Notes: generated by a model from the sequence alone, not told the origin. Positions 1 to 7,187 are shown, numbered from the stretch's first letter. The stretch is 13,288 nt of DNA from JBBDXI01 sp040902425 (GCA_040902425.1 JBBDXI010000104.1:1-13288), one strand, 5' to 3'. Translations and numbers: made by a program.

Positions 1-1
1 C

Positions 2-1237
2 AGCGAGGGCTTGAAGAGCACCGACTTGCCCGCACAGCCGGGGAAGTGGGTGGCACGGCTGTTCCCGCGGCTGCTGCCGATGGAGTACGCGGTTCGGAAC
101 CTGGGGCGGTCGTTCGGGCGGCTGGCGGCGTCGGTGATCGGGAGCGCGCTGGTGGTGGGGCTGGTGCTGGCGGCGGGGGCGTTCGTGCGGGGGATGGATT
201 TGTCGCTGCGGGCGAGCGGGGGGGAAGAGAACGTGGTCCTGCTGGGGGCGGGGAGCGAGGAGTCGATCGAGCGGAGCGAGATCGGGACGGCGGTCTCGGG
301 GATCGCGGTGGCGAGTCTGCCGGGGGTGCGGTCGCGGGCGGGCGCGGCGTACGCGTCGCCCGAGGTGCACGTGCAACTACCGCTCAAGACGCGTGCCGAA
401 CAGGAGAAGGGGCCGCTGGTGCTGGTGCGGGGGGTCACGCCCGCGGCCATGCTGGTGCACGCGGATGTGCGGATCGTGGAGGGGCGGCTGCCGGCGGTGG
501 GGAACGACGAGGTGATGGTGGGGTCGATGGCGCACGTGAAGATCGGGGTGGCCGCGGAGGAGGTGGCGCCCGGGAAACAGTTGCTGATCGACGGGCGTCC
601 GTGGATGATCGTGGGGCGGTTCGCCTCGCCGGGGACGGTGGCGGAGGCCGAGGTGTGGGCGCCGCTGACGGATGTGAAGGAGGCGACGAAGCGGACGACC
701 GACTCGTGCGTGGTGCTGACGCTGGACCGGGAGACGACGGAGCTGGCGGACGTGGTGGCGTTCACGAAGACGCGGGTGGACCTGGAGCTGCACGCGATGA
801 GCGAGCAGGCGTACTACGCGGGGCTGGCGGCGTTCTTCGGGCCGATCCGGGTGGTGGCGTGGGCGACGGCGGGGCTGATCGCCCTGGGCGGGCTGTTCGG
901 GGGGCTCAACACGATGTTCGCGGCGTTCGCGTCGCGGGTGCGGGAGCTGGGGACGCTGCAGGCGCTGGGGTTCCGGCGGAGGGCGATCATCGTGAGCCTG
1001 GTGCAGGAGTCGGTGCTGGCGACGGCGGCGGGTTCGCTGCTGGCCTGTGTGGTCGGTGTGCTGCTGCTGGATGGGCTGGCGGTACGGTTCTCGATGGGGG
1101 TGTTCGGGCTGGTGGTCGATGCGCCGGTGATCGTGACGGCGCTGGTGGCGGGGCTGGGGCTGGGCCTGGTGGGGGCGCTGCCGCCGGCGTGGCGGGCGCT
1201 ACGGCTGCCGATTCCGGTGGCGTTGAAATCCGTGTAA
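2..1237 (+). CDS. MacB/FtsX-type ABC transporter permease (5' end at or beyond window edge)
   Basis: This is probably the membrane subunit of an ABC exporter of the MacB/FtsX/LolCE class, which acts in the inner membrane with a separate ATPase. The layout seen is one N-terminal membrane segment (about residues 38-60, counted from the TTG at 11), a periplasmic domain of about 210 residues, then an FtsX-like block of three hydrophobic segments (about 281-305, 330-352, 370-392) ending in a basic tail. The motifs MEYAVRNLGRS and LLGAGSEESIERSEI recall the second of two paired permeases in planctomycete ABC operons; that is recollection. The frame is open to the window edge. The TTG at 11 lacks a well-placed Shine-Dalgarno sequence, and an ATG at 80 would also give a workable protein, so the start is unresolved. 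The ATPase and any partner permease would lie upstream. The next gene starts 26 bp after the stop. Confidence 0.85.
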   Translation, partial: SEGLKSTDLPAQPGKWVARLFPRLLPMEYAVRNLGRSFGRLAASVIGSALVVGLVLAAGAFVRGMDLSLRASGGEENVVLLGAGSEESIERSEIGTAVSGIAVASLPGVRSRAGAAYASPEVHVQLPLKTRAEQEKGPLVLVRGVTPAAMLVHADVRIVEGRLPAVGNDEVMVGSMAHVKIGVAAEEVAPGKQLLIDGRPWMIVGRFASPGTVAEAEVWAPLTDVKEATKRTTDSCVVLTLDRETTELADVVAFTKTRVDLELHAMSEQAYYAGLAAFFGPIRVVAWATAGLIALGGLFGGLNTMFAAFASRVRELGTLQALGFRRRAIIVSLVQESVLATAAGSLLACVVGVLLLDGLAVRFSMGVFGLVVDAPVIVTALVAGLGLGLVGALPPAWRALRLPIPVALKSV

Positions 1238-1250
1238 GAGAGCACTGTTC

Positions 1251-1257
1251 AAAGGAG
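1251..1257 (+). promoter_or_regulatory. Ribosome binding site for the cysteine-cluster lipoprotein
   Basis: AAAGGAG lies 6 bases before the ATG at 1264. It fixes that start for the lipoprotein gene; the same frame is open far upstream through the permease gene, so length alone would mislead. Confidence 0.75.
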
Positions 1258-1263
1258 TGTGTC

Positions 1264-1860
1264 ATGAAGCGTGCGAGCATGGTGAGTGTGGTGGTTGGTG
1301 CGGCGGGTCTGGCGCTGGTTGGCGGGTGCGACAAGAAGGAGACGGGTGCGCCGTCGCGGGCGCCGACGGGCGCAACCGGGGCGACGGCTCCTGCCGGGGC
1401 TGCGCCGGCGACGGGCGCGGGGCAGGCGGCCCTCCCGGCGACGCTGTTCCTCACGAGCGCGCCCGCGGACGCGAAGACCGTCGAGGAGGTGAAGGCGGCC
1501 TCGGTGAAGCCGGGGGACACGGTGACCGTGCGCGGCCGGATCGGCGGGGATGTGAAGCCGTTCGTGGAGGACCGGGCGGTGTTCACGATCGTGGGGCCGG
1601 GGATCCCTTCGTGCTCGGACAACAAGGGCGACATGTGCAAGACGCCGTGGGATTACTGCTGCGAAACCAAGGAGGACATCGCGGAGCACATGGCCACTGT
1701 GCAGGTGGTGGACGCGTCCGGGAAGGCGGCGCTGAGGGTCGGCTTCGAGGGGCTGAACGGGCTCAAGGGGCTGAGCGAGGTCATCGTGGTCGGGACGGTG
1801 GCCGAGGTCTCCGGGCCGGTGCTGGTGGTGAACGCGACGGGGATCCACCGCGTCAACTGA
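1264..1860 (+). CDS. Small lipoprotein with OB-fold-like domain and CKTPWDYCC cysteine cluster
   Basis: A 198-residue predicted lipoprotein of unknown function. Residues 1-22 form a lipoprotein signal ending in a VGGC lipobox, with Cys22 as the predicted lipid anchor. Residues 23-60 are an Ala/Gly/Pro/Thr-rich linker. The rest, about 65-198, alternates short beta-like stretches (TVTVRGRIGG, AVFTIVGPG, ATVQVVDASG, EVIVVGTV), as in OB-fold nucleic-acid-binding-like or YgiW-like domains; the fold is inferred. Between strands sits a cysteine cluster, Cys117, Cys125, Cys132 and Cys133, within PSCSDNKGDM followed by CKTPWDYCCE. It could bind metal or form disulfides. I recall similar CKTPWDYCC proteins in planctomycetes, without a known role. 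The start is set by AAAGGAG six bases upstream. It lies between the ABC permease and the RND adaptor on the same strand, with short gaps, so it is probably co-transcribed with a putative metal or drug efflux system. Confidence 0.82.
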   Translation: MKRASMVSVVVGAAGLALVGGCDKKETGAPSRAPTGATGATAPAGAAPATGAGQAALPATLFLTSAPADAKTVEEVKAASVKPGDTVTVRGRIGGDVKPFVEDRAVFTIVGPGIPSCSDNKGDMCKTPWDYCCETKEDIAEHMATVQVVDASGKAALRVGFEGLNGLKGLSEVIVVGTVAEVSGPVLVVNATGIHRVN

Positions 1861-1872
1861 CGCGTCAATGAG

Positions 1873-1954
1873 GAGCCACAGATGGCCCAGATGAACCCAG
1901 ATGCGAGGAGGCGCGACGGATGCCATCTGGGCCTGGCTGGGACATCTGTGGCTC
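1873..1954. repeat. Long imperfect inverted repeat (31-nt arms) over the adaptor gene start
   Basis: The arms at 1873-1903 and 1924-1954 align without gaps and complement each other at 25 of 31 positions: an outer 12-bp perfect block (GAGCCACAGATG with CATCTGTGGCTC), a 5-bp block (CCCAG with CTGGG) and an inner 8-bp block (CCCAGATG with CATCTGGG). The loop is 20 nt (1904-1923). The left arm contains three near-tandem copies of a CAGATG-ending unit. It resembles dispersed intergenic palindromes built on CACAGATG repeats that I recall from other bacterial genomes. It covers the likely start region of the RND adaptor gene, so it would code for the first residues or fold the translation start into a hairpin. 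Confidence 0.85.
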
Positions 1955-3387
1955 GGTCCGGGCCACGGCGAGCGATTCCCTGGACGAGGGCGCCGCGTCT
2001 GATTCTGGTGTGCGCGGCCGCCATCCTGCTGGGGTGCGGATGCCGCGAGCGGGCGCCGGAGCCCGCCCCGGCGGCGGAGCCGGCGCCGGCCCCGACGAAC
2101 CGGGTCGATATCCCCGCGCCGGTGCGGCAGAACCTGGGGATCACCTTCGCGCGGGCGGAGGTGCGGGCGGTGACGCGGACGGTGCGGGTGCCGGGGCGGT
2201 TCGAGCTGCTGCCGAATGCCAGGCGCGACTACCACGCCCCGCTGGCGGGGCGGGTGGAGCTGCTGGTGGAGCCGTACCAGCGGGTGGAGCAGGGCGCAGC
2301 CCTGTTCCGGCTCGACTCGCCGGGGTGGCGGCAGCTGCAGCAGCAGATCGCCGAGGCCCAGGGCGAGGCGCGGCGCGCGCAGGGGGCATCGGCCACGATC
2401 GGGCCGCTGATGGAGGCCCACCACCGGCACCACGAGGAACTGGGGGTCCTGATCAGGGTGTGGACCGACCGGGTTGCGCGGCTGGGCGAGCTGGCCGCGG
2501 CGGGTGGTGGGCAGGGCGCTGAGCGGGCGGAGGCGGAGGCGAAGCTGGCGGTGGCGCGGGCGGACCTGGCGGAGGTGCTGGAGAAGGAGGCGGAGCTGCA
2601 GTCGAAGCGGGCCGAGATCGACGCCGACCTGGAGACGGCGCGCGTGAGGCTGGAGCTGCTCCTGGCGAGCGCGGGGACGCTCACGGGCATCCCCGCGGCG
2701 GAACTGGCGGCGGTGAGCGGCTCGGCGCCCCCGCTGTGGCGCGCGCTCGTGGCCCTGGAGGTGCGCGCGGCAGCGCCGGGCGTGGTCGGCGAGCTGCCGG
2801 TCAGCACCGGGGCGTGGGTGGAGGAGAACACGAGGGTGCTCTCGGTGGTGCGGCCGATGCTGGTGCGGTTCCACGCGAAGGGCCTGCAGAGCGACCTGCT
2901 GCGGCTGCGGGACGGGTTGGCGGCGCGGGTGGTGCCGCCCGCCGGCGGGTCGCTGGGTCCCGGCGAGGTCATGCAGGGGGAGTTGGTGGTGGGGATCGGC
3001 GCGGACCCCGACGGGCGGACGGTGGACCTGCTGATGACGCCGTCGAGGGCGGCGGCGGGGGCGCGCGCCGGCGTCTGGGGGTTCCTGGAGGTGGTGGCCG
3101 AGGGCTCGGGGGGCGGGGAGCTGGCGGTGCCGCTGGCGGCGGTCATCCGCGACGGTGTGACGCCGGTGATCTTCCGGCGCGACCCCCGGAACCCGGACCT
3201 GGCGATCCGGCTCGCGGCGGACCTGGGCATGGACGACGGGCGCTGGGTGGTGGTCAGGAGCGGGCTGCGCGAGGGGGATGAGGTGGTGCTCGACGGGGTG
3301 TACCAACTGATGCTGGCGACCTCGGGGAGTGCGCCCAAGGGCGGGCACTTCCACTCGGATGGGACGTTCCACGAGGGCGACAAGTAG
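1882..3387 (+). CDS. RND efflux periplasmic adaptor subunit (CusB/HlyD-type membrane fusion protein, lipoprotein)
   Basis: This links an inner-membrane RND pump to an outer-membrane channel. From the ATG at 1882 it is 501 residues. A hydrophobic segment (about 39-51) ends in LLGCGC, a lipobox with Cys52 as the likely anchor. Then come a Pro/Ala linker, the first half of a barrel-sandwich domain (YHAPLAGRVELLVEPYQRVEQGAALFRLDSP, split here at about 115-145), a Glu/Ala/Arg-rich helical hairpin (about 150-270), the returning lipoyl-like half (VRAAAPGVVGELPVSTGAWV), and beta-barrel and membrane-proximal domains. The C-terminal tail contains GGHFHSDGTFHEGDK, a possible metal-binding stretch. ATG 1882 has AGGAG at 1871-1875, but it lies in an inverted repeat and gives an unusually long 38-residue lead before the hydrophobic core. 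GTG at 1948 would give an ordinary 30-residue lipoprotein signal. The RND pump gene follows after 9 bp. The family call is solid; the exact start is not. Confidence 0.93.
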   Translation: MAQMNPDARRRDGCHLGLAGTSVARSGPRRAIPWTRAPRLILVCAAAILLGCGCRERAPEPAPAAEPAPAPTNRVDIPAPVRQNLGITFARAEVRAVTRTVRVPGRFELLPNARRDYHAPLAGRVELLVEPYQRVEQGAALFRLDSPGWRQLQQQIAEAQGEARRAQGASATIGPLMEAHHRHHEELGVLIRVWTDRVARLGELAAAGGGQGAERAEAEAKLAVARADLAEVLEKEAELQSKRAEIDADLETARVRLELLLASAGTLTGIPAAELAAVSGSAPPLWRALVALEVRAAAPGVVGELPVSTGAWVEENTRVLSVVRPMLVRFHAKGLQSDLLRLRDGLAARVVPPAGGSLGPGEVMQGELVVGIGADPDGRTVDLLMTPSRAAAGARAGVWGFLEVVAEGSGGGELAVPLAAVIRDGVTPVIFRRDPRNPDLAIRLAADLGMDDGRWVVVRSGLREGDEVVLDGVYQLMLATSGSAPKGGHFHSDGTFHEGDK

Positions 3388-3390
3388 GAG
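3386..3390 (+). promoter_or_regulatory. Ribosome binding site of the RND pump, overlapping the adaptor stop codon
   Basis: AGGAG at 3386-3390 shares bases with the TAG stop (3385-3387) of the adaptor and lies 6 bases before the GTG start at 3397. This supports the GTG start and suggests translational coupling of adaptor and pump. Confidence 0.7.
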
Positions 3391-3396
3391 CGTCCG

Positions 3397-6300
3397 GTGC
3401 TGCGGCAGCTGATTGCATTCTCGATCCGGCACTCGGCCATGGTGGTGCTGCTCTCGGCGCTGGTGATGGTGTTCGCGCTGGCGCGGCTGCCGCGGATGCC
3501 GGTGGATGTGTTCCCGGAGCTGAACGCCCCGACGGTGGTGGTGCTGACGGAGGCGGGGGGGCTGGCGGCGGACGAGGTGGAGCAGTACGTGTCGTTCCCG
3601 GTGGAGTCGTCGGTGAACGGTCTGCCGGGGGTGCGGCGGGTGCGGAGCGCCAGCGCGATCGGGCTGTCGCTGGTGTGGGTGGAGTTTGACTGGGGGGTGG
3701 ACATCTTCCGGGCGCGGCAGCTGGTGGCGGAGCGGCTGAGCAGCGCGCGGGAGCAGCTGCCGGAGGGCGTGCACGCGGAGATCACGCCGGTGACGTCGAT
3801 CACCGGGGAGATCATGCTGCTGGCGATCTCGTCGCCCGATGGGAGCGTGAGCGACCTGGACCTGCGGGCGCTGGGGGAGTTCGAGCTGCGGAACCGGCTG
3901 CTGGCGGTGCCCGGGGTGGCCCAGGTGGTGGCGATCGGTGGGTCGCTGCCGGAGTACCAGGTCAACGTGCGGCAGGAGCGGCTGCGGCTGTACGGGCTGA
4001 CGATGACGGACGTGGTGGGGGCGGCGCGCGAGGCGCACAGCACGGCGAGCGCGGGGTACCTGGCGGAGGTGGAGCGGCTGGAGTTGCCGGTGCGGCAGTC
4101 GGCGCGGGTGCGGGGGGTGGGGGACATCGCGGCGACGATGGTGAAGATCCACGAGGGCTCGGCGGTCACGATCGGGCAGGTGGCGGATGTGCAGCTCGGG
4201 CCGGCGCCGCGCCGGGGGGCGGCGGCGGACCAGGGGCGGCCGGCGGTGGTGCTCTCGGTGCAGAAGTCGCCGGGGACGAACACGCTGGCGCTGACGCGCG
4301 AGATCGATCGCGTGCTGGATTCGGTGACCGGGACGCTGCCGGCGGGCGTGACGCTGAACCGGGCGGTGTTCCGGCAGGCGGACTTCATCCAGCGGTCGGT
4401 GACGAACGTGACGCACGTGCTGCGGGACGCGACGATCATCGTGGCGGTGATCCTGGTGCTGTTCCTGCTGAACTGGCGGACGACGGTCATCACGCTGACG
4501 GCGCTGCCGCTGTCGCTGGCGGTGTCGCTGCTGCTCCTGGACTGGCTGGGGATGACGCTGAACGTGATGACCCTCGGCGGCCTGGCGGTGGCGGTGGGGG
4601 TGCTGGTGGACGACGCGATCATCGACGTGGAGAACGTGTACCGGCGGCTGCGGGAGAACGCGGCGCTGCCGGGGGGCGAGCGGCGGGCGGCGACGGAGGT
4701 GATCTTCGAGGCGAGCAACGAGATCCGGCCGTCGATGGTCTTCGCGACGGTGATCATCGTGATCGTGTTCGTGCCGCTCTTGTTCCTGGAGGGGCTGGAG
4801 GGGCGGTTTTTCCGGCCGCTGGGGCTGACGTACATCGTGTCGATCCTGGCGTCGCTGATCGTGGCGCTGACGCTGACGCCGGCGCTGTGCAAGCACCTTC
4901 TGGGGGGGCGGCTCGGCGGGAAGGGGCACGGGGGGGACGGGTTCCTGGTGCGGTGGCTGAAGCGGCGGTACGAGCCGTCGCTGCGGGGGGCGCTGCGGCG
5001 GCGCGGGGGGGTGCTGGCGGGGGCGGGGGTCATCACGGCGCTGGCGCTCTGGCTGGGGAGCACGTTCGGGACGAGCTTCCTGCCGGAGTTCAACGAGGGG
5101 ACGTTCACGGTCTTCCTGATGGCGCCGCCGGGGACGTCGCTGGCGGAGAGCGACCGGCTGGCGCGGGGGGTCGAGTCGCGGCTGGTGGCGATCCCGGGCG
5201 TGCGGAGCGTGACCCGCCGGACGGGGCGCGCGGAGCGGGATGAGCACGCCGAGCCGGTGAGCAGTTCGGAGATCGAGGTGACGGTGGTGGAGGGGGCGGA
5301 CAAGGGCGAGGTGCGGGCGGCGATCGACGGCGTGATCGCCAACGTGCCCGGGATCACGACGATGGTCGGGCAGCCGATCGAGCACCGGCTGTCGCACATC
5401 CTCTCGGGGACGCCCGCGGCCATCGCGATCAACGTCTTCGGGGATGACCTCGGCCGGCTGCGGTCGCTGGCCAAGGAGATCGAGGGCGAACTGAGGGCGA
5501 TCCCCGGGACGCGGGATGTCGCGGCGAACCGGGAGGTGACGGTGGTGTCGCTGCCGATCCGGTACCGGCACGCGGACCTGGCCGCGGCGGGGCTGACGCC
5601 GGGGGCGGCGGCGGCGCAGGTGCAGACGGCGCTCTACGGGGAGACGGTGGCGGAGGTGAACCAGGGGGTTCGGCGGTACGCGATGGTGGTGCGGCTGGCG
5701 CCGGAGGAGCGGGAGCGGGTGGAGCAGGTGCGGGGGCTGCTGCTGCGGGGGCGGGGCGGGGCGACGGTGCGGCTGAGCGAGGTGGCGGACATCGGGCCGG
5801 AGCGGACGAGCAACCTGATCGCGCGCGAGGGTGCGCAGCGGAAGGCGGTGATCTCCACCAATGTGGGGGAGGGGGCGAACCTGGGGGACCTGGTGGCGCG
5901 GGTGCGGGAGCGGGTGGACCCGATCGTGCAGCGGGCGGGGTACAGCGTGGCGTACGGGGGGCAGTTCGAGGCGCAGCAGTCCGCGAGCAGAACGATCCTG
6001 ATCGGCGGGGCGGGCGTGGTGGCGGTGATGCTGCTGCTCCTGCAGCTCTCGACGGGGTCGCTGCGGACGGCGCTGGTGGTGATCGTGAACCTGCCGCTGG
6101 CGGCGATCGGCGGGATCATCGCGATCTACCTGACGGAGGCGGGGAACCCGCTGACCAACACCCTGGCCCTCTTCGGGCTTGGGTCGCGTCCCTATGTCGC
6201 GCCGGTGGTCTCGATCGCGAGCATGGTGGGGTTCATCACGCTCTTCGGGATCGCGGTGCGGAACGGGATCCTGCTGGTGAACCACTACGCGCACCTGATG

Positions 6301-6642
6301 GAGCGGGAGGGGAAGACGCTGCCGGAGGCTGTGGTGCAGGGGTCGATGGAGCGGCTCTCGCCGGTGCTGATGACGGCGCTGTGCGCGGCGCTGGGCTTGC
6401 TGCCGCTGGCGCTGGCCCTGGGGGAGCCGGGGAGCGAACTGCTGGCGCCGCTGGCGGTGGTGGTGCTGGGGGGGCTGCTGACCTCGACGTTCCTGAACCT
6501 GATCGTGGTGCCGGCGGCGTACGCGCTGGTGCACGGGGCGAAATCCGCTGCGCCATCGACCGAAACAGTTTCACCGCTCGGGCGCGTCGCCCGGGCGCTG
6601 CGGTCCCCGCGTGGGCGGGGCCCCGCGGCGGACAGCCCGTAG
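3397..6642 (+). CDS. CusA/CzcA-type RND efflux pump (inner-membrane permease subunit)
   Basis: A proton-driven RND transporter of 1081 residues, close to the usual length for heavy-metal-efflux (HME) RND pumps. It has an N-terminal membrane helix, a first large periplasmic loop, six membrane helices to about residue 500, a second periplasmic loop (about 560-860) and six more helices. TM4 carries GGLAVAVGVLVDDAIIDVEN with acidic residues Asp405, Asp406, Asp410 and Glu412; Asp405 has the same number as the proton-relay aspartate of CusA. FITLFGIAVRNGILLVNHY and LTSTFLNLIVVPA are typical late membrane motifs. The stretch GRAERDEHAEPVSSSEIEV, where CusA has its EMVETT segment, lacks methionine, so a CusA-like Cu/Ag methionine relay is not evident and the substrate is open. 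Oddities are a roughly 25-residue insert between TM9 and TM10 (914-938) and a low-complexity C-terminal tail after about residue 1047. It starts at GTG 9 bp after the adaptor, with AGGAG upstream. Confidence 0.97.
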   Translation: MLRQLIAFSIRHSAMVVLLSALVMVFALARLPRMPVDVFPELNAPTVVVLTEAGGLAADEVEQYVSFPVESSVNGLPGVRRVRSASAIGLSLVWVEFDWGVDIFRARQLVAERLSSAREQLPEGVHAEITPVTSITGEIMLLAISSPDGSVSDLDLRALGEFELRNRLLAVPGVAQVVAIGGSLPEYQVNVRQERLRLYGLTMTDVVGAAREAHSTASAGYLAEVERLELPVRQSARVRGVGDIAATMVKIHEGSAVTIGQVADVQLGPAPRRGAAADQGRPAVVLSVQKSPGTNTLALTREIDRVLDSVTGTLPAGVTLNRAVFRQADFIQRSVTNVTHVLRDATIIVAVILVLFLLNWRTTVITLTALPLSLAVSLLLLDWLGMTLNVMTLGGLAVAVGVLVDDAIIDVENVYRRLRENAALPGGERRAATEVIFEASNEIRPSMVFATVIIVIVFVPLLFLEGLEGRFFRPLGLTYIVSILASLIVALTLTPALCKHLLGGRLGGKGHGGDGFLVRWLKRRYEPSLRGALRRRGGVLAGAGVITALALWLGSTFGTSFLPEFNEGTFTVFLMAPPGTSLAESDRLARGVESRLVAIPGVRSVTRRTGRAERDEHAEPVSSSEIEVTVVEGADKGEVRAAIDGVIANVPGITTMVGQPIEHRLSHILSGTPAAIAINVFGDDLGRLRSLAKEIEGELRAIPGTRDVAANREVTVVSLPIRYRHADLAAAGLTPGAAAAQVQTALYGETVAEVNQGVRRYAMVVRLAPEERERVEQVRGLLLRGRGGATVRLSEVADIGPERTSNLIAREGAQRKAVISTNVGEGANLGDLVARVRERVDPIVQRAGYSVAYGGQFEAQQSASRTILIGGAGVVAVMLLLLQLSTGSLRTALVVIVNLPLAAIGGIIAIYLTEAGNPLTNTLALFGLGSRPYVAPVVSIASMVGFITLFGIAVRNGILLVNHYAHLMEREGKTLPEAVVQGSMERLSPVLMTALCAALGLLPLALALGEPGSELLAPLAVVVLGGLLTSTFLNLIVVPAAYALVHGAKSAAPSTETVSPLGRVARALRSPRGRGPAADSP

Positions 6643-6660
6643 TCCGAATCCCCCTGACCC

Positions 6661-6666
6661 AAGGAG
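6661..6666 (+). promoter_or_regulatory. Ribosome binding site deciding the GTG start of the YtkA-like lipoprotein
   Basis: AAGGAG at 6661-6666 lies 7 bases before GTG 6674. The frame has earlier possible starts, but only this one places a lipoprotein signal at the N-terminus. Confidence 0.75.
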
Positions 6667-6673
6667 ACTTGCT

Positions 6674-7153
6674 GTGAGTCTGAAGCCTGCCCTTGTTGCG
6701 TTCGCGTGCGGACTGGCCGTTGTCGGCGGGTGCGAGGAGAAGAAGCCGAGCGCGCCGGCGTCGGGAACCGGCGCGGCCGCGCCGAAGGCGGACGATCACG
6801 GGCACGGCGGCGCGGTCGTCCAGCTCGGGACGGCGACCGTCGGCCCCTTTGACGTGAAGGCCACGCGTGACGAGGGGGCGATCGGCGCGGGGAGGGAGGC
6901 GGCCATCGACGTGACGGTGACGTCCGCGGTCGGCGGGACGGCGAAGGCGGCGGCGGTGCGCTTCTGGGTGGGGACGGAGGATGCGAAGGGGTCGGTGAAG
7001 GCGCGTGCGGAGATCGAGGACCCGAAGGAGCCGAATCGCTGGCACACGCACGCGGAGGTGCCGGACCCGATGCCGGCGGGGAGCAGGCTGTGGGTGGAGA
7101 TCGAGGACGACCAGGGCGGGAAGCACACGGCGTCGTTCGAGCTCAAGGCGTGA
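6674..7153 (+). CDS. Small YtkA-like lipoprotein with His-bearing N-terminus
   Basis: A predicted 159-residue lipoprotein. The signal ends in VVGGC with Cys20 as the anchor. A short linker follows, containing DDHGHGG (Asp40, Asp41, His42, His44), which could ligate metal. The body (about 48-159) is beta-rich, with PFDVKATRDEGAIGAGREAAIDVTV divided over two strands, then AAVRFWVGTEDAKG, NRWHTHAEVP and LWVEIEDDQGGKHTASFEL. This resembles the YtkA-like or FixH-like immunoglobulin-type domains often found beside RND metal pumps; the family call is by pattern only. Further His residues in WHTH (about 120-122) and GGKH would suit cation binding. It starts 31 bp after the RND pump and ends the plus-strand cluster before a strong hairpin, so it is probably the last gene of the operon. 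A periplasm-facing substrate-binding or accessory role is inferred. Confidence 0.85.
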   Translation: MSLKPALVAFACGLAVVGGCEEKKPSAPASGTGAAAPKADDHGHGGAVVQLGTATVGPFDVKATRDEGAIGAGREAAIDVTVTSAVGGTAKAAAVRFWVGTEDAKGSVKARAEIEDPKEPNRWHTHAEVPDPMPAGSRLWVEIEDDQGGKHTASFELKA

Positions 7154-7157
7154 AGAG

Positions 7158-7187
7158 CCGCCTTGACCGGAGGACCGGTCGAGGCGG
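7158..7187 (+). terminator. Terminator-like hairpin after the efflux operon
   Basis: A 13-bp stem (7158-7170 with 7175-7187, one G-U pair) closes on an AGGA loop 4 bp after the stop codon of the last plus-strand gene. No T-tract follows, so it may work as a bidirectional or Rho-assisted end, or as an mRNA-stabilising hairpin. Confidence 0.6.

Noticed and set aside
46..1263. Upstream extension of the cysteine-cluster lipoprotein frame through the ABC permease
   Set aside because: This part is Gly/Ala/Arg-rich out-of-frame reading of the permease. The lipoprotein signal and AAAGGAG place the start at 1264.
1249..6534. Open reading frame of about 1760 codons on the minus strand opposite the adaptor and RND genes
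   Set aside because: Its product is an Arg/Pro/His/Gln-rich low-complexity string with no domain, and it lies opposite two clear, well-motifed genes. Long antisense frames are expected at this GC content and codon bias.
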